Below, piece after piece: positions 55,439 to 62,631 of a DNA stretch of 64,000 bases; position 1 is the stretch's first letter; each line of letters opens with the position of its first letter. The DNA lies in NCBI RefSeq assembly GCF_003437535.1, contig NZ_QSQT01000004.1, forward strand, positions 62,001-126,000, read 5' to 3'. A model generated the notes under the pieces. It saw only the letters and a program-made list of their open reading frames with translations, searched no databases and was not told where the DNA came from. A program made the position numbers and the translations under genes. The stretch is from Phocaeicola plebeius. Its GTDB lineage: Bacteria; Bacteroidota; Bacteroidia; Bacteroidales; Bacteroidaceae.

Positions 55439-55543
55439 AAAACGTACTTACGTTTGATAGAAAACACAAGTGCGTTTGGATTCAAACGCAAGTACGTTTT
55501 ACTTAAAACGCTTAGGCGTTTGAGTTGAAATGTACTTGCGTTT
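55439..55543. repeat. AAACGCAAGTAC mosaic palindrome
   Basis: The 315-bp gap between the TPR regulator and the HXXEE gene holds three side-by-side stems: AAACGTA/TACGTTT (55440-55455), TGCGTTTG/CAAACGCA (55471-55490) and AAACGC/GCGTTT (55506-55521). Arm 55439-55455 also matches the complement of 55484-55500 with one mismatch, and AAACGCAAGTAC (55484-55495) is inverted at 55532-55543. Same architecture as the other mosaic palindromes, different word. Confidence 0.75.
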
Positions 55544-55650
55544 TTTGAGGTTTGAAGTGTACTGAAAATAGTTGTCAGTTTGAAGATTAATTCCTGACTA
55601 AGTTGACAAGTCAATATGTGAGGGATAGATTTAAATTTAGACAGAGTAAA

Positions 55651-56142
55651 TTATATCATAATTTTATGCATTATCAGTAGATTTACACCCCCAATTATAA
55701 AACCAATAAATGCATAAAAAACTAATAATTGAAATGGTAATATATGGATGGTATTGTATATAGCCCAAATACAATATGGAAGACAGCATAAGGTTGTTAC
55801 AATTGCAGGTATATATTTTTGCCAAATGATAAATTGCAATAAATGAATGAGGAGATGTAAGCTGAATGCCGCAAGACAACAATACCAGTAGATGATTTGC
55901 CCTGTATATATACTGATAGTACAACATGTGGACACAATGATAAATTCTTCAGCAACAATTATAGAAAATTTATGTGTATCAATCTTTGATGCTTTCTTTA
56001 TTATTGGGTATAAATGGGGGAATCGTTGAGTTAATTTGATTTGATTATGATTTATCCATTTTTGTATCATGATTATTTCTTCAAACTCATGTATCATGAA
56101 AAAGATTGGAAAAAGGAATATTATAATTATGAAATCACTCAT
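55651..56142 (-). CDS. HXXEE-domain membrane protein
   Basis: A protein of 163 residues with about five membrane segments. The defining HEFEE motif is at residues 18-22, at the end of the first helix, followed by a short soluble stretch and four more helices, for instance IIYWYCCLAAFSLHLLIHLL. The function of HXXEE proteins is unknown. The gene is markedly AT-rich compared with the left part of the window, and its neighbours are not functionally linked in any obvious way. Confidence 0.75.
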   Translation of the reverse strand: MSDFIIIIFLFPIFFMIHEFEEIIMIQKWINHNQIKLTQRFPHLYPIIKKASKIDTHKFSIIVAEEFIIVSTCCTISIYTGQIIYWYCCLAAFSLHLLIHLLQFIIWQKYIPAIVTTLCCLPYCIWAIYNTIHILPFQLLVFYAFIGFIIGGVNLLIMHKIMI

Positions 56143-56406
56143 GTTGTCTGTTCTTATTAAATTCTATATTATTAATTCGTTTGCAAAAAGAAATCAAATA
56201 TCTTTTTTAGCTAATCGTATATGATGGACATTTTTTATCGCAGCCAGTTATTAATTTTTTGTTTGTTTGCCTATGCAAGAAGTGAAAGTTATAGTATTAA
56301 TAAAGTGTAATTTGTTTGATTCTCATGATGTTTAAAAGTTAGCTTGATAAAATACAAAAATATAAAAATATGGATAGGACTCATCATTAAAAGAATTCAT
56401 TTTTCA

Positions 56407-56438
56407 TTTGTTATTCTATTTCTTATTCTTTAGATTTG
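56407..56438 (+). promoter_or_regulatory. Promoter of the 56470-57934 gene cluster
   Basis: TTTG (56407-56410), 20 bp, then TAGATTTG (56431-56438): an ideal Bacteroides promoter, about 31 nt before the first start codon. The rest of the 327-bp gap from 56143 is AT-rich, with nothing else recognised. Confidence 0.6.
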
Positions 56439-56469
56439 CCGTTATAGTGTAGAAACATAGTAAAACGAA

Positions 56470-57006
56470 ATGGAACATTTGCAGGATAGGCTGTCCAAAT
56501 GGCAGGTAATGGCTTTGTCTCGCGAGTTGCATCATGATGAGGCTGGCATCGGTAAGATGTGTGACCTTATGCTTTATGCGGAAGATGCACAGTCGGCATA
56601 CAATGCGGCATGGATACTGTATTATTTATCAGCAGAAGACAAAAGACTTTATGTCTCTCCCTTTTATGATAAGATTGCAGACTGGGCAATGAAGCCTTGT
56701 TTGCATATACGTCGGGGACTTGTTCTATCTATTTTGATAGAGTTGTCTACGAAGCAGAACTTCAGGACAGGCTTGTTTGATTTTTGTCTTGCCCATGCTG
56801 TCGACAAAAAGGAATCGGACAGCAGCCGCTCGATGATGATAAAACTGGCTGCAAAGATGTGCCGGTTTGTTCCGGAGCTGGCAAATGAACTGGCGGCCTG
56901 TCTTGATATGCTGGAATACGAAATGACGCCAAGTATCGTAGCAGCCAGGAGAAATGCAATGAAAGTAGTCGAATCGCTGAGAAAGAAAAATGATGAAATG
57001 GAGTAA
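56470..57006 (+). CDS. Helical HEAT-like protein of unknown function
   Basis: A soluble protein of 178 residues that is almost entirely helical, with repeated helix pairs such as AQSAYNAAWILYYLSAEDK, LHIRRGLVLSILIELSTKQN and SSRSMMIKLAAKMCRFVPEL. These resemble HEAT or armadillo repeats. No catalytic motif is visible. It opens a cluster with a small membrane protein whose start overlaps its end by 17 nt, so they are likely co-translated. Confidence 0.65.
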   Translation: MEHLQDRLSKWQVMALSRELHHDEAGIGKMCDLMLYAEDAQSAYNAAWILYYLSAEDKRLYVSPFYDKIADWAMKPCLHIRRGLVLSILIELSTKQNFRTGLFDFCLAHAVDKKESDSSRSMMIKLAAKMCRFVPELANELAACLDMLEYEMTPSIVAARRNAMKVVESLRKKNDEME

Positions 57007-57382
57007 AGTAATAGGAGTATGGTGCTGTTTTATCCCACTGGCTATTTTAAATGGAGGACTTCGTGAATATGTATGGCATCGTTTCTTGTCTGAAAGCACA
57101 GCTTTGGCATTAAGCGGTGTATTACTTGCAGGATTAATTTATGTGGTAACATTTTTGCTTTTACCACCTATTAAAGACTTGACGAAAAAAGATTGTATTC
57201 TTGTAGGAGGATTATGGATGTGTCTTACGGTTTGTTTTGAATTTGGACTGGGATTGTCATCCGGTTCTTCTTGGAAAGAATTATGTCAAGCATATAATCC
57301 TATGACCGGAAATCTGTGGATATTGGTGCTATTGAGTACTTTGTGTTCACCGATGTTTGTATATAAGAACTTTAAAAAATAA
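56990..57382 (+). CDS. Small four-helix membrane protein
   Basis: A protein of 130 residues with four membrane segments (VIGVWCCFIPLAILNGG, ALALSGVLLAGLIYVVTFLLL, CILVGGLWMCLTVCFEFGLG and LWILVLLSTLCSPMFVY). The family is not recognised. The start (56990, or 56993 just after) is inside the previous gene, and the next gene begins 3 nt after its stop. Confidence 0.65.
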   Translation: MMKWSKVIGVWCCFIPLAILNGGLREYVWHRFLSESTALALSGVLLAGLIYVVTFLLLPPIKDLTKKDCILVGGLWMCLTVCFEFGLGLSSGSSWKELCQAYNPMTGNLWILVLLSTLCSPMFVYKNFKK

Positions 57383-57385
57383 GAT

Positions 57386-57934
57386 ATGACTGACAATCAA
57401 GAAAAATCATCTTTACGAAAAATCCCTAACGTAGGTTCACAGACTGAACAAGACCTGATAGCCATGGGGTATACCTCTATCGCATCACTGAAAGGAAAGA
57501 AAGCAGAGGATTTGTATGAGGAGGAATGCCGTTTGCGTGGGTGTACGATAGACCGATGCCAGCTTTATCTGTACCGGGCTTTAGAGTATTTTGTTCATAC
57601 GGAAAACCCGGATAGAGAGAAATGTAAATGGTGGTATTGGAAAGATGATTATTTTTATCCCTCTCCGTGTGGAGCTAGGTGTGTGGACTGTGCGTCATTC
57701 CCAAAGGAATGCAATGGATGCAGAAAGATAAAAGGTAAGGTGTTCTGGCTTCAGTATACAGGCGATGCGGTATGTCCCATCTGGAAATGCTGTAAGGAAC
57801 AAAAGCGGGAAAACTGTGGAGGATGTCCGGATTTACCTTGTGGTCGTTTTATGAAAGACCCTTCCATTTCGGATGAGGAAAATGAAGCTAATTTGAAAAA
57901 GATGATAGCTAATCTTGCAATGTATAAAAAATAA
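57386..57934 (+). CDS. Cdd1-like helix-hairpin-helix plus DUF3795 protein
   Basis: A protein of 182 residues. The first 80 match the Cdd1/pathogenicity-locus family, with helix-hairpin-helix features (LRKIPNVGSQTEQDLIAMGY). The remainder is Cys-rich and fits DUF3795: PCGARCVDCASFPKECNGCR, CPIWKCCKEQKRENCGGCPDLPCGRF, suggesting metal binding. A fusion of these two domains is known in anaerobes but the role is unknown. It is third in a tight cluster. Confidence 0.8.
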   Translation: MTDNQEKSSLRKIPNVGSQTEQDLIAMGYTSIASLKGKKAEDLYEEECRLRGCTIDRCQLYLYRALEYFVHTENPDREKCKWWYWKDDYFYPSPCGARCVDCASFPKECNGCRKIKGKVFWLQYTGDAVCPIWKCCKEQKRENCGGCPDLPCGRFMKDPSISDEENEANLKKMIANLAMYKK

Positions 57935-57952
57935 AATATACCGCACATAATT

Positions 57953-58492
57953 ATGGAAACAGAAAGACTGATACTCAGACCGTGGCGTGAGGAAGATGCC
58001 CTTCCACTCTATAAATATGCCAAAAACCCGGCTGTAGGGCCGATTGCCGGTTGGCCACCGCACACGTCTGTAGAAAACAGCCGAGAGGTGATACGTGATA
58101 TTCTTTCAGCACCGGAAACTTATGCGGTAGTGCTGAAAGAAACCAATGAACCTGTTGGCAGTGTGGGTATTATGTTTGGAGACAGCGTACACAGCGCCGA
58201 CATGCAGGACGGAGATGCAGAAATTGGTTATTGGATTGGAGTTCCTTATTGGGGAAAGGGGCTGATTCCGGAAGCCGTCAATCGCCTGTTGAGGCGTTGT
58301 TTTGAGGAACTGGAAGTAAAACGAGTGTGGTGCGGTTATTATGACGGGAACACCAAATCCCGCCGAGTAATGGATAAATGTGGTTTCAAGTTTCATCATA
58401 CGGAAGAGGGCAAACCTTCTCCATTGGGTGATGTGCGGACAGAACATTTTACTTTGTTGACAAAAGAAGAGTGGGAAAAAATGAATCATTGA
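57953..58492 (+). CDS. GNAT acetyltransferase, RimJ/RimL type
   Basis: A protein of 179 residues with the RimJ/L-type pattern: METERLILRPWREEDALPLY, EIGYWIGVPYWGKGLIPEAV (the CoA loop) and VWCGYYDGNTKSRRVMDKCG, then an HHTEEGKPSPLGDVRTEHF tail. It acetylates protein N-termini or small amines; the target is unknown. It is first of three consecutive acetyltransferases. Confidence 0.88.
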   Translation: METERLILRPWREEDALPLYKYAKNPAVGPIAGWPPHTSVENSREVIRDILSAPETYAVVLKETNEPVGSVGIMFGDSVHSADMQDGDAEIGYWIGVPYWGKGLIPEAVNRLLRRCFEELEVKRVWCGYYDGNTKSRRVMDKCGFKFHHTEEGKPSPLGDVRTEHFTLLTKEEWEKMNH

Positions 58493-58496
58493 AACT

Positions 58497-59075
58497 ATGG
58501 ATAGTGTGGTAGACTATATTATTCGTCCTTTGTATCCAGAGGAAATCCATTTGTTGAGGGATTTTCTTTATGAAGCGATTTTTATTCCTGAAGGAGTTGA
58601 ACCTCTGCCAAGGGATGTGGTGGATTTGCCTGAGCTGAAGCTATATATTCAGGACTTTGGCAAGAAACAAGATGATTGCTGCTTGGTTGTCGAGTATGAT
58701 GGTAAGGTGGTTGGGGCAGTGTGGACACGTATTATGAATGATTATGGTCATGTGGATGATGAAACTCCTTCACTTTCTATTTCTTTATATAAAGAATATC
58801 GGAATAAAGGGATGGGCAGACAGTTGATGAAGGAGATGATGAAACTGCTGGAAAGTAAAGGCTATCATCATGTTTCTCTTTCCGTTCAAAAGGCTAATTA
58901 TGCTGTTCGTATGTATTTAAAACTTGGATTTACAATTATGAAGGAAACAGAGGAGGAATTTATTATGGTGAGAGATATAACGAAAGAAGCGAGTAATTAT
59001 CAACGTTTTTTGTCTGGTGAGTATTGTAATAGATTGGATTCTGAGGTTTTGAATATGATTATACAGACAAGGTGA
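58497..59075 (+). CDS. GNAT acetyltransferase
   Basis: A protein of 192 residues. The GNAT core is ISLYKEYRNKGMGRQLMKEM (CoA-binding loop) followed by HHVSLSVQKANYAVRMYLKL, a typical GNAT_1 end. The N-terminal half, YIIRPLYPEEIHLLRDFLYE, resembles uncharacterised relatives. It starts 4 nt after the previous gene; its last codons and stop form the left arm of a strong hairpin at the next gene's start. Confidence 0.85.
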   Translation: MDSVVDYIIRPLYPEEIHLLRDFLYEAIFIPEGVEPLPRDVVDLPELKLYIQDFGKKQDDCCLVVEYDGKVVGAVWTRIMNDYGHVDDETPSLSISLYKEYRNKGMGRQLMKEMMKLLESKGYHHVSLSVQKANYAVRMYLKLGFTIMKETEEEFIMVRDITKEASNYQRFLSGEYCNRLDSEVLNMIIQTR

Positions 59076-59106
59076 TATTATCAATGCTTGATAATATCAC
59101 CTTGTC
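59066..59106 (+). promoter_or_regulatory. Perfect 18-bp hairpin with the start codon in its loop
   Basis: GACAAGGTGATATTATCA (59066-59083) pairs with TGATAATATCACCTTGTC (59089-59106) around the five-base loop ATGCT, whose ATG (59084-59086) is the likely start of the next gene. The stop of the preceding gene (TGA 59073-59075) is in the left arm. As mRNA the structure would mask initiation unless a ribosome finishing the upstream gene opens it. Confidence 0.85.
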
Positions 59107-60043
59107 AGAAGAAGAAAGAACTGCATTGTTTGTTCGCATGCTGGGCAAAGTCGGACAACATTCCAGTATTGGTCGAAATTTTACTTGTCAGTGTGGTAAA
59201 CATATTTTTATTGGTGAAAAAACAATCATCAATGACAATTGTACGCTGATGGATGAAAACTATATTTACATTGGTAGTAAAGTTTTGATAGCTCCTCACG
59301 TACAGTTTTATACAGCCACTCATCCTGTGTGTTTTGAAGAGCGTTTTGTGGAGGACTGGAATGAAAACTCTGGAGAATTGTTTTTTAGAACGAAAGCCCT
59401 GCCTATTACGGTAGAAGATGAAGTATGGATTGGCGGTGGAAGTATTGTCCTTGCAGGAGTGACTATTGGTCGGGGAAGTGTAATAGGTGCGGGAAGTGTA
59501 GTTACAAAATCTATCCCAGCACATTGGGTTGCTGTGGGCAATCCGTGTAAAGTCATTAAATGGTTAAAGCCTAACTATAACATTCGTCCGCTTGAAGAAA
59601 AAGACATTCTGGAAATGCAGCACTTGTTCCGTTCTACTGTGCTTAATGTGAATTTAAGGGACTATACAAAAGAAGAGGTAGTAGACTGGGCTTCTTGTGG
59701 TGATGACGTATCCCACTGGAAGGACCTTTTGTCCCAAAATTATTATATTGGGGCCTTTGATGAACAAGGTAAGATGGCTGGTTTCTCTTCTATGAATAAA
59801 GAGGGGTATTTACATTCCATGTTTGTGCACAAGGATATGCAGGGCAGGGGAGTAGCTACCCTGTTGCTTTCGGAAGTGGAAAAGATGGGCAAAGCGTATG
59901 GAGTTGATGAAATTACCTCGGAGGTCAGTCTGACTGCAAAACCGTTCTTTGAACAAAAGGGCTACAAAGTAGTTAAGTCACAGAAGTGCAGAGCCAATCA
60001 GTTGGAACTGACAAATTTCGTCATGTGCAAGCAGATTCTTTGA
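59084..60043 (+). CDS. Maltose/galactoside O-acetyltransferase-like domain fused to GNAT
   Basis: A two-domain enzyme of 319 residues (323 from a GTG at 59072 that overlaps the previous stop). Residues about 1-170: left-handed beta-helix acetyltransferase of the Mac/LacA type (HIFIGEKTIINDNCTLMD, YTATHPVCFEER with the catalytic His, VIGAGSVVTKSIPAHWVAVG). Residues about 175-319: a GNAT domain (NIRPLEEKDILEMQHLFR, MFVHKDMQGRGVATLLLSEV, FFEQKGYKVVKSQ). The two different acetyl-CoA folds in one chain are unusual. Confidence 0.85.
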   Translation: MLDNITLSEEERTALFVRMLGKVGQHSSIGRNFTCQCGKHIFIGEKTIINDNCTLMDENYIYIGSKVLIAPHVQFYTATHPVCFEERFVEDWNENSGELFFRTKALPITVEDEVWIGGGSIVLAGVTIGRGSVIGAGSVVTKSIPAHWVAVGNPCKVIKWLKPNYNIRPLEEKDILEMQHLFRSTVLNVNLRDYTKEEVVDWASCGDDVSHWKDLLSQNYYIGAFDEQGKMAGFSSMNKEGYLHSMFVHKDMQGRGVATLLLSEVEKMGKAYGVDEITSEVSLTAKPFFEQKGYKVVKSQKCRANQLELTNFVMCKQIL

Positions 60044-60064
60044 TTTATCAGACTACTTTTGTGG

Positions 60065-60685
60065 TTACAAGTGTGTTGAGCTTATTTCATGTTGAAGCTT
60101 TTCCAAGAACTGGGCAGCATGAGCTCCGTCCATTTGTGTATGATGAAACTGAAATGACACGGTCAGGTGTTTTCTGAAAAAACGTTTTTTGAATTTTCCC
60201 CATATCAGGAATGGATTATTGAAAATACCGCTGTACATGCCAACTGCACCGTCTATCTCGTAGTTCACGAGCGCAGAAGTACCAATAACCATGCTTTCCG
60301 TTAAATCGTGGTTCTGACAGGTTTCGGCCACTTGTTTGGTTAGCTGGAGGTAGTTGTGATTAAACTGATTCAGGTCTTCAGAAAAAGGTATGTCGCATGA
60401 GCTTACCTCTCCATTCTTGTTTGTTACAATTGTATTAACAGCGATTGTATCATATTGAATCAGCTTTTTGCCAACTGGAAGCATATAGAATTCCTTGATG
60501 CCGGAAGCTGCTTTACCAATGCACCAGCACATCAGCATGTTCAGTTTTAGTCCTTTCTTTTTACTGATTCTTACAAGATTAGTTACATCAAGTGTCTTGA
60601 AAAATGTGACCATTGGCATAGGGGCCTGCATCCACATTTTGTATGCGTATGCACGTGTCGTTAAGGCGGGGTTTATTTCTCTCAT
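60065..60685 (-). CDS. CatA-like (chloramphenicol acetyltransferase family) protein
   Basis: A protein of 206 residues with the CAT family signature FHHTQMDGAHAAQFLEKL: H182 as catalytic base and D186 in HHxxxDG. The N-terminal YKMWMQAPMPMVTFFKTLDV and the central SALVNYEIDGAVGMYSG also fit. Many such chromosomal homologues in Bacteroidota are not shown to give chloramphenicol resistance, so resistance is not claimed. It is convergent with the fused acetyltransferase and has a TATTTTTG box upstream. Confidence 0.82.
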   Translation of the reverse strand: MREINPALTTRAYAYKMWMQAPMPMVTFFKTLDVTNLVRISKKKGLKLNMLMCWCIGKAASGIKEFYMLPVGKKLIQYDTIAVNTIVTNKNGEVSSCDIPFSEDLNQFNHNYLQLTKQVAETCQNHDLTESMVIGTSALVNYEIDGAVGMYSGIFNNPFLIWGKFKKRFFRKHLTVSFQFHHTQMDGAHAAQFLEKLQHEISSTHL

Positions 60686-60711
60686 TTTTGTGTGTACTTT
60701 AAATTAGAGCA

Positions 60712-60719
60712 CAAAAATA
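60712..60719 (-). promoter_or_regulatory. CatA-like gene -7 box
   Basis: TATTTTTG on the minus strand matches TAnnTTTG and lies 26 nt upstream of the start. Confidence 0.5.
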
Positions 60720-60756
60720 AAACAGGCCTTTGATTACGGATAGAATAAAAGAGACA

Positions 60757-61575
60757 TTATATTGGAGTAGTAAATAAATCGGAATATGGCTCGCATATTT
60801 TTATCAGTGATAAGGGGGTATATCTGCTTAATTCCCTGAATTCTCTTATGAAATGCGATTGGTCTGAATAACCGCATTGATAGGCTATCTGGGTTTGACT
60901 GATATTTTCAGTCTGATTCTGCATAAGCTTAAGGGACTTCTGAAAACGTACGATTCGTGCATATTCTTTCGGATTCATCCCGACTGTCGTAAAAAATATG
61001 CGTTCAAATTGTTTCTTGCTCAGGCAGGCAATAGATGCCAGTTCTGAGATTGGAGTATTGGGAGTAGAATACATTTGATGAACGACTGCCGCAATCCGGT
61101 TTATATCCACTTCACGTTTTGTGGTAAAGTTGGTTCTTAGTTGTGAGAATAACCATTGTTCGATAAGACTTATACAGAGGTCATTATCGTCACAATCAAA
61201 AATTCTCGTCGCAAGACAATTTAATTTCTTGTTCTCCAGTCCATAACCGGAGACTTCCTGATTGTAGAATACAGAAATGGGAATATTAAGAAAAGCACTC
61301 ATGGCATAAGGATGAAATACAACTACAATCATTTCGACACTATCTTCTGCACTGATATGGGATGAGAAATTCACCTGTCCACTAATAGTCAGTCGATCCT
61401 GCTTTGTGTTTAATTCCGGAATATATAAAGCTGATTTCTTATGAAATATGAGTTGGGGGCAACCGATTGGGAAGGTGTAAGTCTTTATCGGCTGATTACT
61501 TTCAAATATCCAATAATATCTGACGTAATCTTGTAATAATTGGCATGGCTTGTAAAATTTGAATCCCTCTGTCAT
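60757..61575 (-). CDS. AraC-family transcriptional regulator
   Basis: A regulator of 272 residues. The N-terminal half (MTEGFKFYKPCQLLQDYVRYYW) resembles the DUF6597-type sensing domain; the C-terminal AraC pair of HTHs includes SELASIACLSKKQFERIFF and IAYQCGYSDQSHFIREFREL. It lies 71 bp upstream of the CatA-like gene, in the same direction, so the CatA-like gene is a candidate target. It is divergent from the OmdA-like gene, whose promoter is 15 bp away. Confidence 0.9.
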   Translation of the reverse strand: MTEGFKFYKPCQLLQDYVRYYWIFESNQPIKTYTFPIGCPQLIFHKKSALYIPELNTKQDRLTISGQVNFSSHISAEDSVEMIVVVFHPYAMSAFLNIPISVFYNQEVSGYGLENKKLNCLATRIFDCDDNDLCISLIEQWLFSQLRTNFTTKREVDINRIAAVVHQMYSTPNTPISELASIACLSKKQFERIFFTTVGMNPKEYARIVRFQKSLKLMQNQTENISQTQIAYQCGYSDQSHFIREFRELSRYTPLSLIKICEPYSDLFTTPI

Positions 61576-61604
61576 TGCTTTTCGGTATTCAGTTAGACAA
61601 TGTA

Positions 61605-61612
61605 CAAAAATA
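61605..61612 (-). promoter_or_regulatory. AraC gene -7 box
   Basis: TATTTTTG on the minus strand, 29 nt upstream of the AraC start. Confidence 0.5.
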
Positions 61613-61627
61613 TTGAAGATATTTCGT

Positions 61628-61635
61628 TATTTTTG
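61628..61635 (+). promoter_or_regulatory. OmdA-like gene -7 box
   Basis: TATTTTTG on the plus strand, 68 nt before the ATG at 61704 and 15 bp from the divergent AraC box, so the two promoters may compete or share control. Confidence 0.45.
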
Positions 61636-61703
61636 AATTTTGAAAATAATAATTAATCTTGAAAGATAATGAATTTGTAAGGTGCAAATTGAAACAACAA
61701 GAG

Positions 61704-62270
61704 ATGGAAATACATAATTTACTGGATGCAAAATCAAGAGCCGAATTGCGTGAATGGCTCATGCAGAACCATAAAAAGGAAACGGAATGCTGGGTAGTGG
61801 TGAAGCGTGGAAGGCCTGTGGATGATGATACGTTCTGGTACATTGATGCTGTAGAAGAAGCGCTGTGCTTCGGCTGGATAGACAGCACTACAAAGAAAAT
61901 GGCGGATGGCGTAACAGCCCAGAAGCTTTGCCCACGAAAGCCACGAAGTAATTGGTCGGAGCTCAACAAGGAAAGATGTCGCAGAATGGAACGGTTAGGG
62001 CTGATGAAAGATGCTGGAAGAGCCGTTCTGCCGGACATGTCACCGCAAGGTTTTACCATAGATAAGGATATATTGCAAAGATTACAATCCGATTCTGTAG
62101 TATGGAATAATTTCTGTCAGTTACCGGATTTATATAAACGGGTAAGAATTGATACCATTCAAATCAAGAGGAATCAGCCAAAACTTTTTGAAAGCCGCTT
62201 GAATAAGTTTATAGAGAATACACGAAAAGGGCTTCTCTATGGGGAATGGAATGATAATGGGAGATTATAA
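61704..62270 (+). CDS. YdeI/OmpD-associated (OmdA) family protein
   Basis: A protein of 188 residues. The N-terminal portion has AKSRAELREWLMQNHKKETECW then FWYIDAVEEALCFGWIDST, the usual OmdA-type signature, and WSELNKERCRRMERLGLM further on. The family is linked to antimicrobial peptide tolerance in some bacteria, but the biochemical role is not settled. The start ATG at 61704 is chosen because the earlier in-frame candidate is a TTG (61659). It is divergent from the AraC gene. Confidence 0.85.
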   Translation: MEIHNLLDAKSRAELREWLMQNHKKETECWVVVKRGRPVDDDTFWYIDAVEEALCFGWIDSTTKKMADGVTAQKLCPRKPRSNWSELNKERCRRMERLGLMKDAGRAVLPDMSPQGFTIDKDILQRLQSDSVVWNNFCQLPDLYKRVRIDTIQIKRNQPKLFESRLNKFIENTRKGLLYGEWNDNGRL

Positions 62271-62305
62271 GAATACAGAAAGTATCAATCTGTCTCTATT
62301 TTCAC

Positions 62306-62523
62306 TACCTTTGTGACATAGATACTAAAAATAAAGATTGTTCAACACTATGAAATGGTAAGTGTGCATAATAATAGTATTCTCAATAAAGGCTATTAAT
62401 AATATATAGGCTTGTGATATTACTTGGACTACTTGCTGTTATCTATCTCAAAAACAAGAACTATTAAAAGTTTGAATTTTCTGACTTCGCGTCACCCTTT
62501 TAGAGTGATGCGAAGTCAGAAAA
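62306..62523 (+). other. Possible orphan transcription unit (small RNA or micro-ORF)
   Basis: This fills most of the 361-bp gap before the repeat protein. A TACCTTTG box (62306-62313) is followed about 100 nt later by a short hydrophobic frame, VILLGLLAVIYLKNKNY, from GTG 62414 to TAA at 62465-62467. Then comes a strong hairpin: TTTTCTGACTTCGC (62477-62490) with GCGAAGTCAGAAAA (62510-62523). No T-run follows the stem. A tiny frame MKW (ATG 62350) is also present. Nothing proves it is transcribed. Confidence 0.3.
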
Positions 62524-62631
62524 CTATCTATCAACGTATTGTAAAATTAATGTTTTGATATGATGAGGTCAGGAATTGATTTTAGATTACATGGAATCCT
62601 TGTCGGAAAGTGTTGACGGATTAGATTTCAT

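Noticed and set aside
60065..60685. CatA-like gene as a chloramphenicol resistance determinant
   Set aside because: The HHxxxDG motif defines the family but many chromosomal homologues are not shown to confer resistance; no mobile-element context is seen.
62477..62523. Hairpin as a standard intrinsic terminator
   Set aside because: No T-run follows the stem on either strand; the T and A runs are part of the stem base.
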